Positions 10,491-19,044 of a stretch of DNA of 26,000 nt are shown piece by piece. The stretch is from Cristatella mucedo. Taxonomy: Eukaryota > Bryozoa > Phylactolaemata > Cristatellidae. The notes beneath the pieces were generated by a model. It did no database searches. It had not been told where the DNA came from and saw nothing but the letters and a program-made list of their open reading frames with translations. The position numbers were made by a program, and so were the translations under genes. The stretch lies in the NCBI GenBank assembly GCA_009760855.2, contig WPIO01000274.1, forward strand, positions 64,001 through 90,000, in the 5' to 3' direction. Each line of letters opens with the position of its first letter. Positions within the stretch are counted from its first letter, which is position 1.

Positions 10491-11334
10491 TTCTGAAATT
10501 TGACTCGCTTCGGTAAAAAATATGAAGCCATGAATGTGGCTTCAAGCCGAGCCAGGTCACAGGACATAATCCGTAACGCCAGCGAGTCAACCGTAGTCGC
10601 ACGAATGCGACGCGAAAAGTATCGTGCGCTGGTTCGGCCTGGCAGTCGCTACGAAGGCATCAGATTAGACTACGGTCTTCGCGCGCAAATTAAGGTGCCA
10701 GACGCTTCCAACAGGTAGGAGGCATGACGTCAGAGCTCGGTGCGTTACGTACGCCGCTCAAGGGAAGACGCTCGAGGAACGAGACCTCTTTTTGCACAGT
10801 GGCCTCCGGCCTCGCATGCAAATCAGCCTCTCATCCGAAGAGATCGTGCAGTCTTAAGACGATTGTCGAGCCAGCGTTCGGCGGCACACACTGGTGGCCG
10901 CCAAGCGATGGCTCCTAAATCTCGAAGTCGTGAGGCCGCTACTGCGTCCAAGTTCTAGGCGTTCGTCGAGGGTCTCTTAAATGTCATGCCGTGCCATCCC
11001 TGCGGCCTTAACTTAATTGCTCGCGGAAGTATCGACTTGGGGGATTCCTAAGGAGGCGTTTGCCGGGCGCTGTTCGAGGTTAGAGCGAATAAGGTAACAT
11101 AATGTTATGAATCTCCATCTGCAACTCCACAAAGCCCCAAAGATGAAGTGATCGTTATGCAAACGAGTTTTGTACAGCACACTCCCAGCCTATGCGGCTT
11201 TCGGTACGCATTCGGTACCCGACAGACTTCACCTCGAGCAATAGAGAGAAAGTGAGCAGTATTGCTGAGTTGGGAGACCAGTTGAGATCAGGAATAGCAT
11301 GAAATTAGCAGCTCAGGACTGCTGCAAAGAATGT
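10491..11334. other. Insert splitting repeat A, containing a direct repeat shared with 24,840-25,055
   Basis: Between the two halves of repeat A lies about 840 bases that are absent from the partner at 25.2-25.97 kb. The right part, 11,095-11,310, matches 24,840-25,055 in the same orientation (for example GCGGCTTTCGGTACGCATTC at about 11,193). No coding sequence is recognisable. Confidence 0.6.
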
Positions 11335-11885
11335 GTAGCAGTCGATAGCAGGAGAGTAGTTGTAGTATCTTACCACTATTATTCTTCTAGGCCTGCCGCC
11401 TTTTTTAATTCCTATCCGATCTCAATGTCTGCTAAACTACTATAGCGCTATAAGTCTTTCCACGGCCATCAGGTCCTCCTGCTCATGACGTAGACTGTTA
11501 CAGTGCGGCGGCAGGCCTCGGATTGGAGCACTGCATGTGACTATTTTGATTACGCATCAGCCGAATCGTCAGAATCTCGCCGCCACCGCCACCATAAGCT
11601 ACTCTCCCATTCTTTGGTGGTGCTTGTTATGTGAGTGTCACGAAAAACCGCAATCTGTGGACAACCATTACAAATCGACCTATTACAAATCCGCTACAAA
11701 GCAGCTGGGCGACGCTACCCTAATTATTACGGGCTATGCAGTGCCCGGCTGCAGAGCGTGTGCTCAGAATTTCTCAGCGTTTTGCGTGCGTCGTGCTCTC
11801 GAAAAAGAATAATGCAAATTTACGCCTCACGGAGTCCTTTCGAACGATTGTAGAGCACCCCGCTCGCTGAGCGGGGTGCTCAGCG
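11335..11885 (+). repeat. Repeat A, 3' part (partner inverted at 25,195-25,745)
   Basis: Matches the reverse complement of 25,195-25,745 along its length, with long shared blocks such as AAATCCGCTACAAAGCAGCT (about 11,688) and CATCAGCCGAATCGT. Open frames here are not conserved between the two copies, so I treat it as a non-coding dispersed repeat of unknown class. Confidence 0.8.
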
Positions 11886-11888
11886 AGC
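11853..11888. repeat. Two overlapping, mutually exclusive perfect hairpins
   Basis: Hairpin 1 pairs 11,853-11,865 with 11,869-11,881 (13 bp, 3-base loop). Hairpin 2 pairs 11,862-11,872 with 11,878-11,888 (11 bp, 5-base loop). They share bases and cannot form together. The homologous site in the inverted copy near 25,200-25,250 lacks both palindromes. Confidence 0.93.
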
Positions 11889-11924
11889 ACAAGTCAATCC
11901 GAACCAGCACGAGTCGATCCGTTT

Positions 11925-12175
11925 CTTGACTGGTAGCCAGTGCAGGTCGGCGAGAAGTGGAGTAATGTGGCAACTGCGACGCTTGCGACAGACAAGCCTA
12001 GCTGCGGAGTTTTGCACCAGCTGCAATCACCTGATCGTACATGCCGGTAGGCCAGCGAGCAGTGAGTTGCAGAAGTCGATACGTGATGTCACGAACGCAT
12101 GGACCTGCTGCAGTAGCCTTATGTTGCAAGATTGGCCAGAAAAAAATCTAAACGTGGTTCCCTGTAATATGCATT
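11925..12175 (-). pseudogene. LINE reverse transcriptase C-terminal fragment
   Basis: On minus the frame reads through motifs typical of the region just after the RT catalytic core of CR1/L2-type LINEs: HAFVTSRIDFCNSLLAGLP at about 12,043-12,099, QLVQNSAARLVCRKR at about 11,978-12,022, and HITPLLADLHWLPVK at about 11,927-11,971. It is broken by a stop near 12,030 (TGA in the frame after the LPACTIR segment) and is truncated at both ends. The overlapping part closely matches the plus-strand fragment at 1,205-1,310, so both come from the same LINE family. Confidence 0.82.
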
Positions 12176-12194
12176 GGCAACGTGAGCGTTGCAT

Positions 12195-12650
12195 TTGCCG
12201 TTGCGCCTAAAAAATGGATGGATCGCAGCGTGGCTGAGAGGACCGGCGAACGAGCACAACTCAATAGCTCATTTCAAGAGCGTTCGCCTTATTGAATGCC
12301 ACGAAATTTCGCAGATAAGCCGTAAACGCGTAGAGCTCTGTGTATATTTGCGCCACTTTCCGAAGCGCCTATCGAACGGGGACGAACCACAAATCCTTTG
12401 GAGACCATACCTTTAGTTGCAGAGCTTTGTTGCGGAGTGCCGCAAAATTTCACTGATAAGTCGTAAACGCGTAGCGCTCAGCGAAGCCGCGATTCGCACC
12501 CACATCACAATTCCCTACAGAACGATGACGGGGTAACTAGAGAGGGACCGCTCTCTTCTACCGCCGCCCGCTCTCGGCAGTACTCCTCGACAAATTCACT
12601 AACCGGTCGCTGTTCGGTCGCGCGCCACGTATGCCGGCCGCGGTGCCATC
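12195..12650 (-). repeat. LINE-derived 3' repeat, two partial copies in series
   Basis: The minus strand of 12,200-12,330 and again of about 12,425-12,650 matches the plus-strand sequences at 21,085-21,440 and 24,340-24,685 (shared blocks GATCCATCC, AAATTTCG/TGGCATTC, GTCGAGGAGTACT and GAGAGCGGGCGG). Between them, 12,380-12,425 on plus resembles the LINE segment at about 1,435-1,485. The area is therefore a patchwork of LINE pieces. Confidence 0.65.
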
Positions 12651-12659
12651 CGTTAACAA

Positions 12660-13022
12660 GAAGCCGCCGCATCAATGAAGCACGGGCGGTCCGAGTTGGA
12701 GGGGCCGCCGAGCCGACGTCTGCTTAGGGGCTAGTCGGCCTTTGTTGTCGCCATCGCCGGGCGCCGAAGGCCCACCGCTCGGCGGACGTGGGCGAAGAAT
12801 CGCCTGCCGCCCGCGCGTTCGCTGCGCTGGTATCCGACGCTGCGAACTCACTCTCGTAGCGAGCGCCGCAGAGCTGGCTCGACGGTTCGTTGTAAGTACC
12901 ATTAAGCCTACCGCAGCCGACGATTACTTGGAGACCCTCAAGTGATGGGCAAGAATTTCTTGGGAGCGCGGTCGTCTGCACTGTGCCACCGAGACGGAGC
13001 GGTGTGATACGACGACTCCTTT
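12660..13022 (+). repeat. GC-rich dispersed repeat, copy 1
   Basis: Aligns with 20,515-20,955 and 23,935-24,335 in the same orientation. Shared blocks include CGGCCGCCGAG (here GGGCCGCCGAG), TAGTCGGCCTT, CCTGCCGCCCGCG, GGCTCGACGGTT and CAGCCGACGATTACT. No conserved reading frame is seen across the three copies, which supports a non-coding repeat. Confidence 0.8.
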
Positions 13023-13023
13023 T

Positions 13024-13300
13024 AGGAGGCTTTAGTAATAATAATAATGATGCACTTGATAAAGCGCCCTCAGAGAACTCAATCTCTTTCTAGGCGCTTT
13101 ATATTTGCTGCGAAGGGAAACGCGATTGAATCGTGAGAAACATCATTCTTGATAAAGAAAGAGATGAGAGAGTCGCCAGAGGACTCTTGATAGTCGAAAT
13201 ATGGGGCCACGGTGAGCAGGTAGGGTTTTAGGAAAGAGTGCCGCCCTGAAGATTTAGCAACCGGAGCGACTCTTCGGCAATCCATTGCGTCGTTTATATG
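13024..13300 (-). pseudogene. LINE 3' end with stem-loop tail
   Basis: On minus, a short open frame (13,079-13,285) ends in a region resembling the last residues of LINE ORF2, then the tail: AAAGCGCCTAGAAAGAGATT followed by GAGTTCTCTGAGGGCGCTTT, then a TTA-type trinucleotide end at 13,031-13,046. The tail is shared with 24,690-24,785 and 1,888-1,985. Coding similarity is weak, tail similarity strong. Confidence 0.6.
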
Positions 13301-13317
13301 TTGGAAATTCCAATTCC

Positions 13318-13505
13318 AGTTTCATTTTGGCTGGAAGGCACTTTCGGGCTTCCGTTTCTTGTTATTATATGCTGAGAAGAAGCTACACAAGTAAATCAAA
13401 CCGCCTTCGCTGAAAACTTGAAGTTAGCTCAACTCACGCCCCAATCACGTGATCGGGGCTGAAATTGGCGAGGTGCAGGCAAGCGAAAGCCCAACAGAGA
13501 CTCGC
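13318..13505 (+). repeat. Dispersed repeat, copy 1 (inverted partner at 23,625-23,795)
   Basis: Matches the reverse complement of 23,625-23,795: shared features are a TTCATTTTGGC-like start, TCGGGCTT(T/C)CGTTTCTT, a TATATGC(T/C)GA segment and GCTCAACTCACGC followed by a near-palindrome centred on ATCACGTGAT (about 13,446-13,455). Confidence 0.7.
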
Positions 13506-14662
13506 ACATTATGTCATGCAGCGAGGATCTGATAGTTATCGTTCAGGGACCATACTAAATGGGAGCTCGGACATCCAGCCAGGCAATAAGTAGCAGGTGT
13601 TCGTCCTCGGCCAGAAGCGGTGTCCACGAACACTGGGACTAAATCCTTCGAAACGGGACGGGTGATGAGCCGCACGAACCACTCTGTACTGAAGTCCAAG
13701 CTCGAGCCGCCTGCTTGAGTCCTAACTGGCTATTAAAGAGACACCTCGTCATCGTCCAGCAAGCACTAAGTCATGGGCAGGCTTTGTCTAGCGGGCGATC
13801 CTCAACTGGGCGTGTCAGATATCAACGGCCACATATAACGAACCTCCATAAATAACATTGTCTTTGCTAGTTCAGCTGGATCTTTTAGCTGCTCCTAATG
13901 CAAATGCTCACCCAGTCTTTCACGATGGCCTATTATTTCATCTCAGAATGATGCGTTTCACACTGGGTAATGGTTTTGATACTGTCTTACGTGAGATTTC
14001 AGAGGGTTGGTGTCAACCGACAGCAGTAATCCAAAAAGGCTTTAAAGTAGTAGTAGATTCCGCTCATTTCCCCAGCGTATACTTGGCCTCTAGTGCATAT
14101 AATTAGCATGCACAGTCTAGCATTATTTTTAATGTACATGATCCGTAGCTCCATCAGTGATTTGAACTCACTCTGTTTTCCTGGACATATGCCTTTCAGA
14201 CGTCCTATGCAGCATGTGTTACAAGCGTGTTCAATTCTATAGCAGCAAAATCTCCAGGCAACTTACTTTTGTATAGGTACTGCCGTCCAAATTTTTAATA
14301 AAACCACCCTCAAATGAAACCCGACTCAGCACCTTGCACAGCATCAGTCCACTATTTGGGTACTACGTTAAGAGTAAAATATACGAGTAAATCATCTAGA
14401 CGGTCAAGTAAACTTAATTTTAGCAAAGCACCAAAAAACGTTGGTTCTACGAGGGAAAATTGCAACTAAGTAGTGAGTATATATATATGCATACAATTAG
14501 TAAATTCAATATTCAAGCTGCTAATTTAAATAAACGGTCTGGATTGTTGTAACTCTCTTTACGTAGGCTTACCAGCCTGTGCAATAGATGGCTTGGCTTG
14601 CCCATTACTAACATCATTGTTACCCCGTTACACCATTTATTTTTTAGACATTACTTCAGACT
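13506..14662. other. Unassigned stretch
   Basis: No recognised gene. An 82-codon plus frame at 13,858-14,106 begins at a non-ATG codon and has no known domain. From about 14,100 to 14,560 the DNA is AT-rich with an ATATATAT run near 14,480. I find no copy of it elsewhere in the window. Confidence 0.4.
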
Positions 14663-14925
14663 CGCTAGCCAAACGCTAACTTCATACTCCTCAATCCAGC
14701 CTCTTACAGCTAATCCTAGCCCCAGCAATTCATAGCCCAGCCTCTTTTATTTTCAAGCAGTCTTCAAATTCCGCCATCCAGCCGCAAAATGGGTCTTATT
14801 CAAGCAGTCTCCACGCTCCGCAATCCTAGCACTGTACTGCCAAACATCCAATCTGCCATGTGAAAGGCCTTTTAGCAATCTGGCCCTTGCTAACCGTAGG
14901 CTAGACTTAGCTTTCTCTTGTAAAC
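14663..14925 (+). repeat. Dispersed direct repeat, copy 2 (partner at 9,355)
   Basis: Second copy of the repeat at 9,355-9,616, same orientation, with many substitutions and small indels. Similarity fades to the left of about 14,663 and to the right of about 14,925. Confidence 0.75.
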
Positions 14926-15227
14926 TATTTTGACAGCATAAGCGATGGGTATGGGAGCCTTAATGGCACATTAGGTAAGGCTGTTGCTTTTGATGACCTT
15001 GGTGCCGAAGTTGCGGGTTTGACTCATGCAGTGGTCAATCCTTTATTACTACTGCAAGCGACGGTGATAGTCATAAAGGCCTTATGTGGGCGTGTCACTC
15101 CCCCTCACTTGGTTCCGACCCCGCCCCCGCCGACATTCCGTCCGCCCAACGGGCGTGCTCTTTGCCGGCACGTGACGTGTTCCTAGCAGTGCAATTCGCT
15201 TTCTGCCTGTGCGTCAGCCTACACTCC
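14926..15227. other. Left flank of the AT-rich island, no gene
   Basis: Mixed then GC-rich DNA of host-like composition. No gene or repeat partner recognised. It ends where the 180-bp palindrome begins. Confidence 0.4.
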
Positions 15228-15407
15228 AGTAGTATGTAAATGAATGCGCTGGAGCCCCTGGCTCATCGTATGACGTCATCAATTAAATAAATCGTCCTCT
15301 GATAAACAATCTCGCTATCGCTCGATTGTTTCTCATCGTCCGATTTATTTAATGGATACCATCATCCTCGAGACCCGATTCTCCAGCGCATTCCTTTACA
15401 TACTACT
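15228..15407. repeat. 180-bp imperfect palindrome at the edge of the AT-rich island
   Basis: Two arms of about 88 bases are inverted copies of each other. The outer 27 bases of each arm (15,228-15,254 and 15,381-15,407) match except at one position; the middle is more diverged; the inner part shares an ATTAAATAAATCG block, and the centre closes with AAACAATC / GATTGTTT. A TGACGTCA octamer lies at 15,271-15,278 in the left arm only. The ends read AGTAGTATG...CATACTACT. The AT-rich viral-type segment begins right after it. It could be a foldback or MITE-like element, or a rearranged terminal inverted repeat of the viral element. Confidence 0.88.
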
Positions 15408-15420
15408 CATAGACGTATAG

Positions 15421-16092
15421 ATAATTATTTTTCAATTAAATGAGATTTTTCCATCTTTATATACACTGATCAAAACATTGATTTCTTTATGCGACGAGAG
15501 GGTGACAAAATTTAGCGATCATGCAAAATGAATAACGAAATTATATGAAGAGAAGTTTACAAGCAAACCAACTTCTAGAAAAGATTATGTAAATTCATCT
15601 CGTATAGTTTATATTCCTATTTCTTGTGTTGATATAAATACATTAATAATAAAGAATAAAGATTTGCCTATATTAAATGAAGATGATTTTTCTGCATTGT
15701 TTGATAATGATTGCTTTACTCATACATTAAAATCTGGTTCAAGCTATTATAAAGATGTAGAAACATTATTTGCTAGTTATTTAGATTATATTATGAAAAT
15801 AGTGGAAGAATATATTAATAAATATTACAGATTTCTTTGTTTCGGCTTTACTTGAAATCGATTTTATGGGGATTTTGGCAAAGAACAAGCTGCATATACA
15901 CCTAATAAGGTATTAAAGAAGAAACCAAATTTGTATTCTTTGATAAGAGATCAATTTCATACATTAAAAAAATACACACCCAAAGATAGTGTTCTTTCTA
16001 GTTTTAAGGTACAGTTTTACATAAGCGAAAGTCATTATTCTAAGATATTTGATAGGAGATCAACATTTATTCCTGAAGAAGTTGATTGTTAA
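15421..16092 (+). pseudogene. Viral-type protein of unknown function, broken by two in-frame TGA codons
   Basis: One plus-strand frame is consistently open from about 15,421 to a TAA at 16,090-16,092, interrupted only by TGA at 15,529-15,531 and at 15,853-15,855. Its composition (Lys, Tyr, Phe, Ser, Asp rich, AT-rich codons) is uniform on both sides of each TGA, which argues that it was one gene of roughly 220 codons or more. The largest uninterrupted piece contains ILNEDDFSALFDNDCF near 15,670. I recognise no family. The start is not determined because a TAG lies at 15,418-15,420 and no ATG precedes the first break convincingly. The next gene begins 9 bases after its stop, as in a compact viral genome. 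The TGAs may be decay or, less likely, recoded. Confidence 0.6.
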
Positions 16093-16101
16093 TATAGGAC
16101 A

Positions 16102-16503
16102 ATGTCAGACCTTCGAAGCAAATACGCAAATACCAAGTATAATCAAATACTTTTAGACAATGATAGAATTAAAGGTTACTTATCTAAATTAATAAGACTT
16201 AAATATGTTTTCCAATTTATAGGTATCTTACTATCTCTTGCGATTACAGTAACAAGTACTTATATTCAAAAACACGAGGAACTTTCTCACGTAGTAACAG
16301 TATTAGGTGCTTTATCAACAATGATAATCTCAATAAATAGTACAATATCACAAATAGATAGAAGGAAAAGATGTACTCTTCAAGCAAATCATAATTTAGT
16401 TTCTAAGATTGTAGATGCATTAGACGATGATAAAGTAACTAAAGAAGAATTCGATGAAATATTATTTGAACCATTAGAAAGTCCAGACGCTTCTAAGGCT
16501 TAA
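16102..16503 (+). CDS. Small two-transmembrane protein of the viral island
   Basis: Intact frame of 133 codons from ATG at 16,102 to TAA at 16,501-16,503. The N-terminal about 33 residues are charged; a first hydrophobic segment is at about residues 35-56 (core FIGILLSLAITVTSTYI), a short charged loop follows, a second at about 63-84 (core VVTVLGALSTMIISI), then a basic patch RRKR at 87-90 and an acidic C-terminus. The expected topology is a helical hairpin in the membrane with both ends on the same side. The layout (helix, two TM segments, basic amphipathic helix) recalls SLATT-type 2TM proteins, which occur in bacteria and in some large viruses, but I see no diagnostic motif and do not claim the family. 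Its 3' end overlaps the 3' end of the convergent integrase by 11 bases. It is the only unbroken gene of the island. Confidence 0.72.
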   Translation: MSDLRSKYANTKYNQILLDNDRIKGYLSKLIRLKYVFQFIGILLSLAITVTSTYIQKHEELSHVVTVLGALSTMIISINSTISQIDRRKRCTLQANHNLVSKIVDALDDDKVTKEEFDEILFEPLESPDASKA

Positions 16504-17360
16504 CAACTTGCAAATCGTCTCTAACAAAACTCCTTTTAACATCATTTACGAAATATCTAGCCGGTTGTTCTGCATACCATTATTCTAACAATAGTATGTT
16601 TTGTTAAACTCCATATCGCATCTGTAGCTATTCTTATCTTTTAATCTTCTCCTTCACCCGGTTCTAATAAATATCTAACAGTTGTTCCAAGTTGTAATAA
16701 CGGTTCTTGTTCTCCTACTTTTCTATGATATTTTGGTTTAGTTAGTTTTAATTTTTCTTTTTTCATCGCTTTAACAGGTTTTTCAATAGTTGCTTTCTTA
16801 ACACTATTTTTTATATAATCAATAATATTTGGTAAATTAACAATCAATCTATTTCTAGTATATTCTCCTTTATTTGTACTTTCAATTTCTTTTTCATACT
16901 GAGCAATAAATGCTCTCTCAGCAACTGTTCTATTCATTCTTTCAACTAATGCAACACTCTTTTTACTAGTACCTTCAATAATTTGTGTTTCATGTTTTTT
17001 CATTTCTTTAGCAAACTCTCCTTTAAACTCTGATCCTGGATCAACTGTCATTTTCGTTGGCCATTTCAAAGGACCTTTATTGTAAATATCTATTATTAAT
17101 TTTGTTACTACTTTAGAAGACTTTGTTTTAAGAGGTCTTGAATCTTTATATCTACTAGCAAAATCAATAACACTAAGTGCATATTTATATCCAGAATCAT
17201 TAGGCAGATATAAAATATCTGCTTGATGATTTTCATTAGGCTCTACAATATTAAAGAAACCTTGTCGAATTTTCTTAGATCTTGGTTTGAGTACTTGGCT
17301 TATATCTGAGTCAGGATTGAATTTACCTTCTTTTTTTTCATTTAGAGTTAAAAACGACAT
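16493..17360 (-). pseudogene. Retroviral-type (rve) DDE integrase, Polinton/adintovirus-like, with a broken C-terminus
   Basis: Starts at ATG 17,358-17,360 on minus. The first 239 codons (to a TAA at 16,641-16,643) are intact and hold the catalytic core: D48 in QADILYL, D107 in MTVDPGSEFKGEF and E140 in ALVERMNRTV, a D,D-32-E spacing close to the usual 35. The beta-strand region YALSVIDFASRY around 60-71 is also typical of the rve fold. No N-terminal HHCC zinc motif is seen. After residue 225 a LGTTVRYLL segment resembles the SH3/chromo-like C-terminal domain of Polinton-type integrases. The reading frame remains protein-like past the TAA to about 16,570, and after a frameshift there continues to a TAG at 16,493-16,495, so the C-terminal domain is broken by one nonsense codon and one indel. 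Such enzymes insert linear dsDNA ends into the host genome. Family level is firm; the Polinton/adintovirus placement is inference. Confidence 0.88.
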
Positions 17361-17370
17361 TATATGGAGA

Positions 17371-17894
17371 ATGAAAATATTTTTTGAAACATGTTTACAT
17401 ACATTTAATGAAACTAATTATCTAGAAGGAAAACATCCTCACTGTCATCAAGAACCAAAGAGACCAAAAAGAAAATATGAAATACGTTGCGATATCTGTG
17501 ACAAAGATATGCAAGAAACAGAACTTGATTCTAGTCTTATGCGTAATGATGCAATTATAATTTGTTCTTACTGTAACATAAATACTAACTCATTTAAGAA
17601 AGAGAGACCAACTAAACTATATTCATTAGTTAAGAAACACTTAAAAAGCAATGTTGCTCTACTCTATTACATCATTGCTTAGACCATGAAGCTATTTGTG
17701 CTATTTCAAAAGTATTCCCTTTTCTTAAAGGTAAACGTAAAGCAACAAAGTTAAAGGAGTTAATAGTTTTATTACATCATTTATACTATTCAGGAGGGTT
17801 CATAACTGACCAAGACGTTTACTCTTATTTTTCCAGTTGTATCAATGAAGTAATACTCTGTCGGTATTCTTGTTTAATAAACATAATACTTTAA
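17371..17894 (+). pseudogene. CxxC...CxxC zinc-binding viral-type protein with a frameshift
   Basis: Starts at ATG 17,371, only 10 bases from the divergent integrase start, so the two probably shared a promoter region; a TATAT sequence lies at 17,360-17,364. The first 103 codons run to a TAG at 17,680-17,682 and contain C40-x2-C43 and C65-x2-C68 (RCDICDK and IICSYCN), a zinc-ribbon-like arrangement, after a basic stretch at 30-35. Protein-like sequence continues in another frame from about 17,665 to TAA at 17,892-17,894, with LDHEAICAISKVFPFLKGK and a hydrophobic, aromatic end, so the ancestral gene was probably about 170-175 codons and has suffered one indel near 17,650-17,680. I do not recognise the family; zinc-ribbon proteins of viruses are often transcription factors, but that is inference. 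Confidence 0.58.
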
Positions 17895-17924
17895 GTCTAC
17901 ACTTGTTGGAGAAGTATGTATAGC

Positions 17925-18647
17925 TCATACATCTCCAGATACAGCAGTTGTATCAGTATTAGGTTTTAGAAACATACAATTAGATGCTCCACCAACCATA
18001 ACATTTAATATCATTATAGGTGGAGCTGTTTTATTTGTCCATGAATATGGTGTTGATAGATTTAGTATTGAGTTCTTTGCATTGAGATCCATTGATAGAG
18101 CTAGTGCTTCTGTTTTTTTAACTGTTTTATCTACATAATATTTAGTCGCAACGTCAGAAGGATTAACAGGATTTGCAACATTTGTTATTGAATACCCTCC
18201 CATATCAATATTTGTTGTTGAAGGAAATCCTTTCAATAAAACATCTCGTTTCATTCCACCATAAGTCACACAATAATCATTATTTAATACTACTGGCTTT
18301 CCATTACCTGAATTCCAATAAGTTGATGTTATAGCAAAGCTATTCATGTTTAAGTCACCAGTCATTGTATCACCAGTTCTTTTAACGTAATTACTTACTT
18401 GATTAACATTAACAGCATCTGTAGGATTAAGACCTGCTCCAAGATTAGTTATTGTCTTACACCCAAGATTAAGCATTGCTCCTGTATTAACAACAAATTT
18501 AGAATCAGCATAAGATTTTGTTACAACATCAGAGTCATTAATTGGATCAGATAAATTAGTAATTCTGTTACCATTCGCATTCAAATCAGATAGCAGATAT
18601 CCATTGAATTTTGAAACATGCTCAGTTGAATTAAACTTGGAAATTTT
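17925..18647 (-). pseudogene. Phage tail-fibre-like repeat protein, 5'-truncated
   Basis: A minus-strand frame is open from 18,647 (a TAG lies at 18,648-18,650) to a TGA at 17,925-17,927. No ATG is present near its 5' side; the usual ATG-like start at 18,584 is TTG, so the N-terminus is missing. Counting from 18,584, repeats of the form ITNLxxPxNxxDxxTKxYxD occur at about residues 8-26, 45-67 and 133-152, with GDTMTGDLNM at 71-80. This pattern is characteristic of trimeric tail-fibre and collar proteins of bacteriophages and is also found in virus-derived genes in animal genomes. It suggests a receptor-binding or spike fibre. The frame remains open for about 15 codons past the TGA. Its 3' end lies close to that of the convergent zinc-protein gene, typical of compact genomes. 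Confidence 0.72.
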
Positions 18648-18650
18648 CTA

Positions 18651-19044
18651 TATATTCATTAATTAATATTTTACTTCTATTTAATACTTATCTAACTACT
18701 GGTAAAATCCTTGCAAATATAAGCCCGGAGCTACAACACTTGCATGCTGACCTAATCATGTCAACCCTAACTTGATCTTCATGGGTAGACAATGTGTCCA
18801 AGTTTCCGGTAAACAATTTGCTGGCTAATACTGAGAGGCCTCACTCCCCAGATGTTAACGGCTCGGCCCAAAAGTTTTCAGCCTTCTTTACTTAAAAATA
18901 TTCGTGCACATTCTTTAGCCTCCGTTAAGTCCTTTCCGACTAAATTAATTGCAAAATCAAAATCTGCAAGCTTCCTTACAAGATTCTTAGAGGTTTCTGC
19001 ATGAGATGAGGCTACCTTAACAAGGTCTAATAAAACGAGCTAAC
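18651..19044. other. Right border of the viral island, no recognised gene
   Basis: AT content falls to host-like values after about 18,700. No inverted copy of the 15,228-15,407 palindrome is found here, so the right terminus of the viral element is missing or diverged. A 53-codon minus frame (18,878-19,039) reads as protein-like but is unassigned. Confidence 0.5.

Larger units (their letters stand above)
15408..18650. mobile_element. AT-rich virus-derived island (Polinton/adintovirus-like, partial)
   Basis: This segment is strongly AT-rich against GC-balanced flanks and carries five tightly packed genes on both strands. The tail-to-tail pairs overlap by 11 bases (16,493-16,503) or are separated by about 30 bases (17,895-17,924), and the head-to-head pair is separated by only 10 bases (17,361-17,370). 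Content (retroviral-type integrase, fibre-like structural protein, small membrane protein, zinc-binding protein) matches large self-integrating dsDNA viruses and transposons of animals. No DNA polymerase B, packaging ATPase, maturation protease or major capsid gene is present, and the fibre gene is cut at its 5' side, so this is a fragment. All genes except the small membrane protein show breaks or truncation. Confidence 0.75.

Noticed and set aside
18878-19039. 53-codon minus-strand frame with a DFDF segment, faintly recalling hAT/ZMYM-type transposase remnants
   Set aside because: Too short, no ATG, no diagnostic motif; the resemblance is from memory of composition and cannot be supported without a search.
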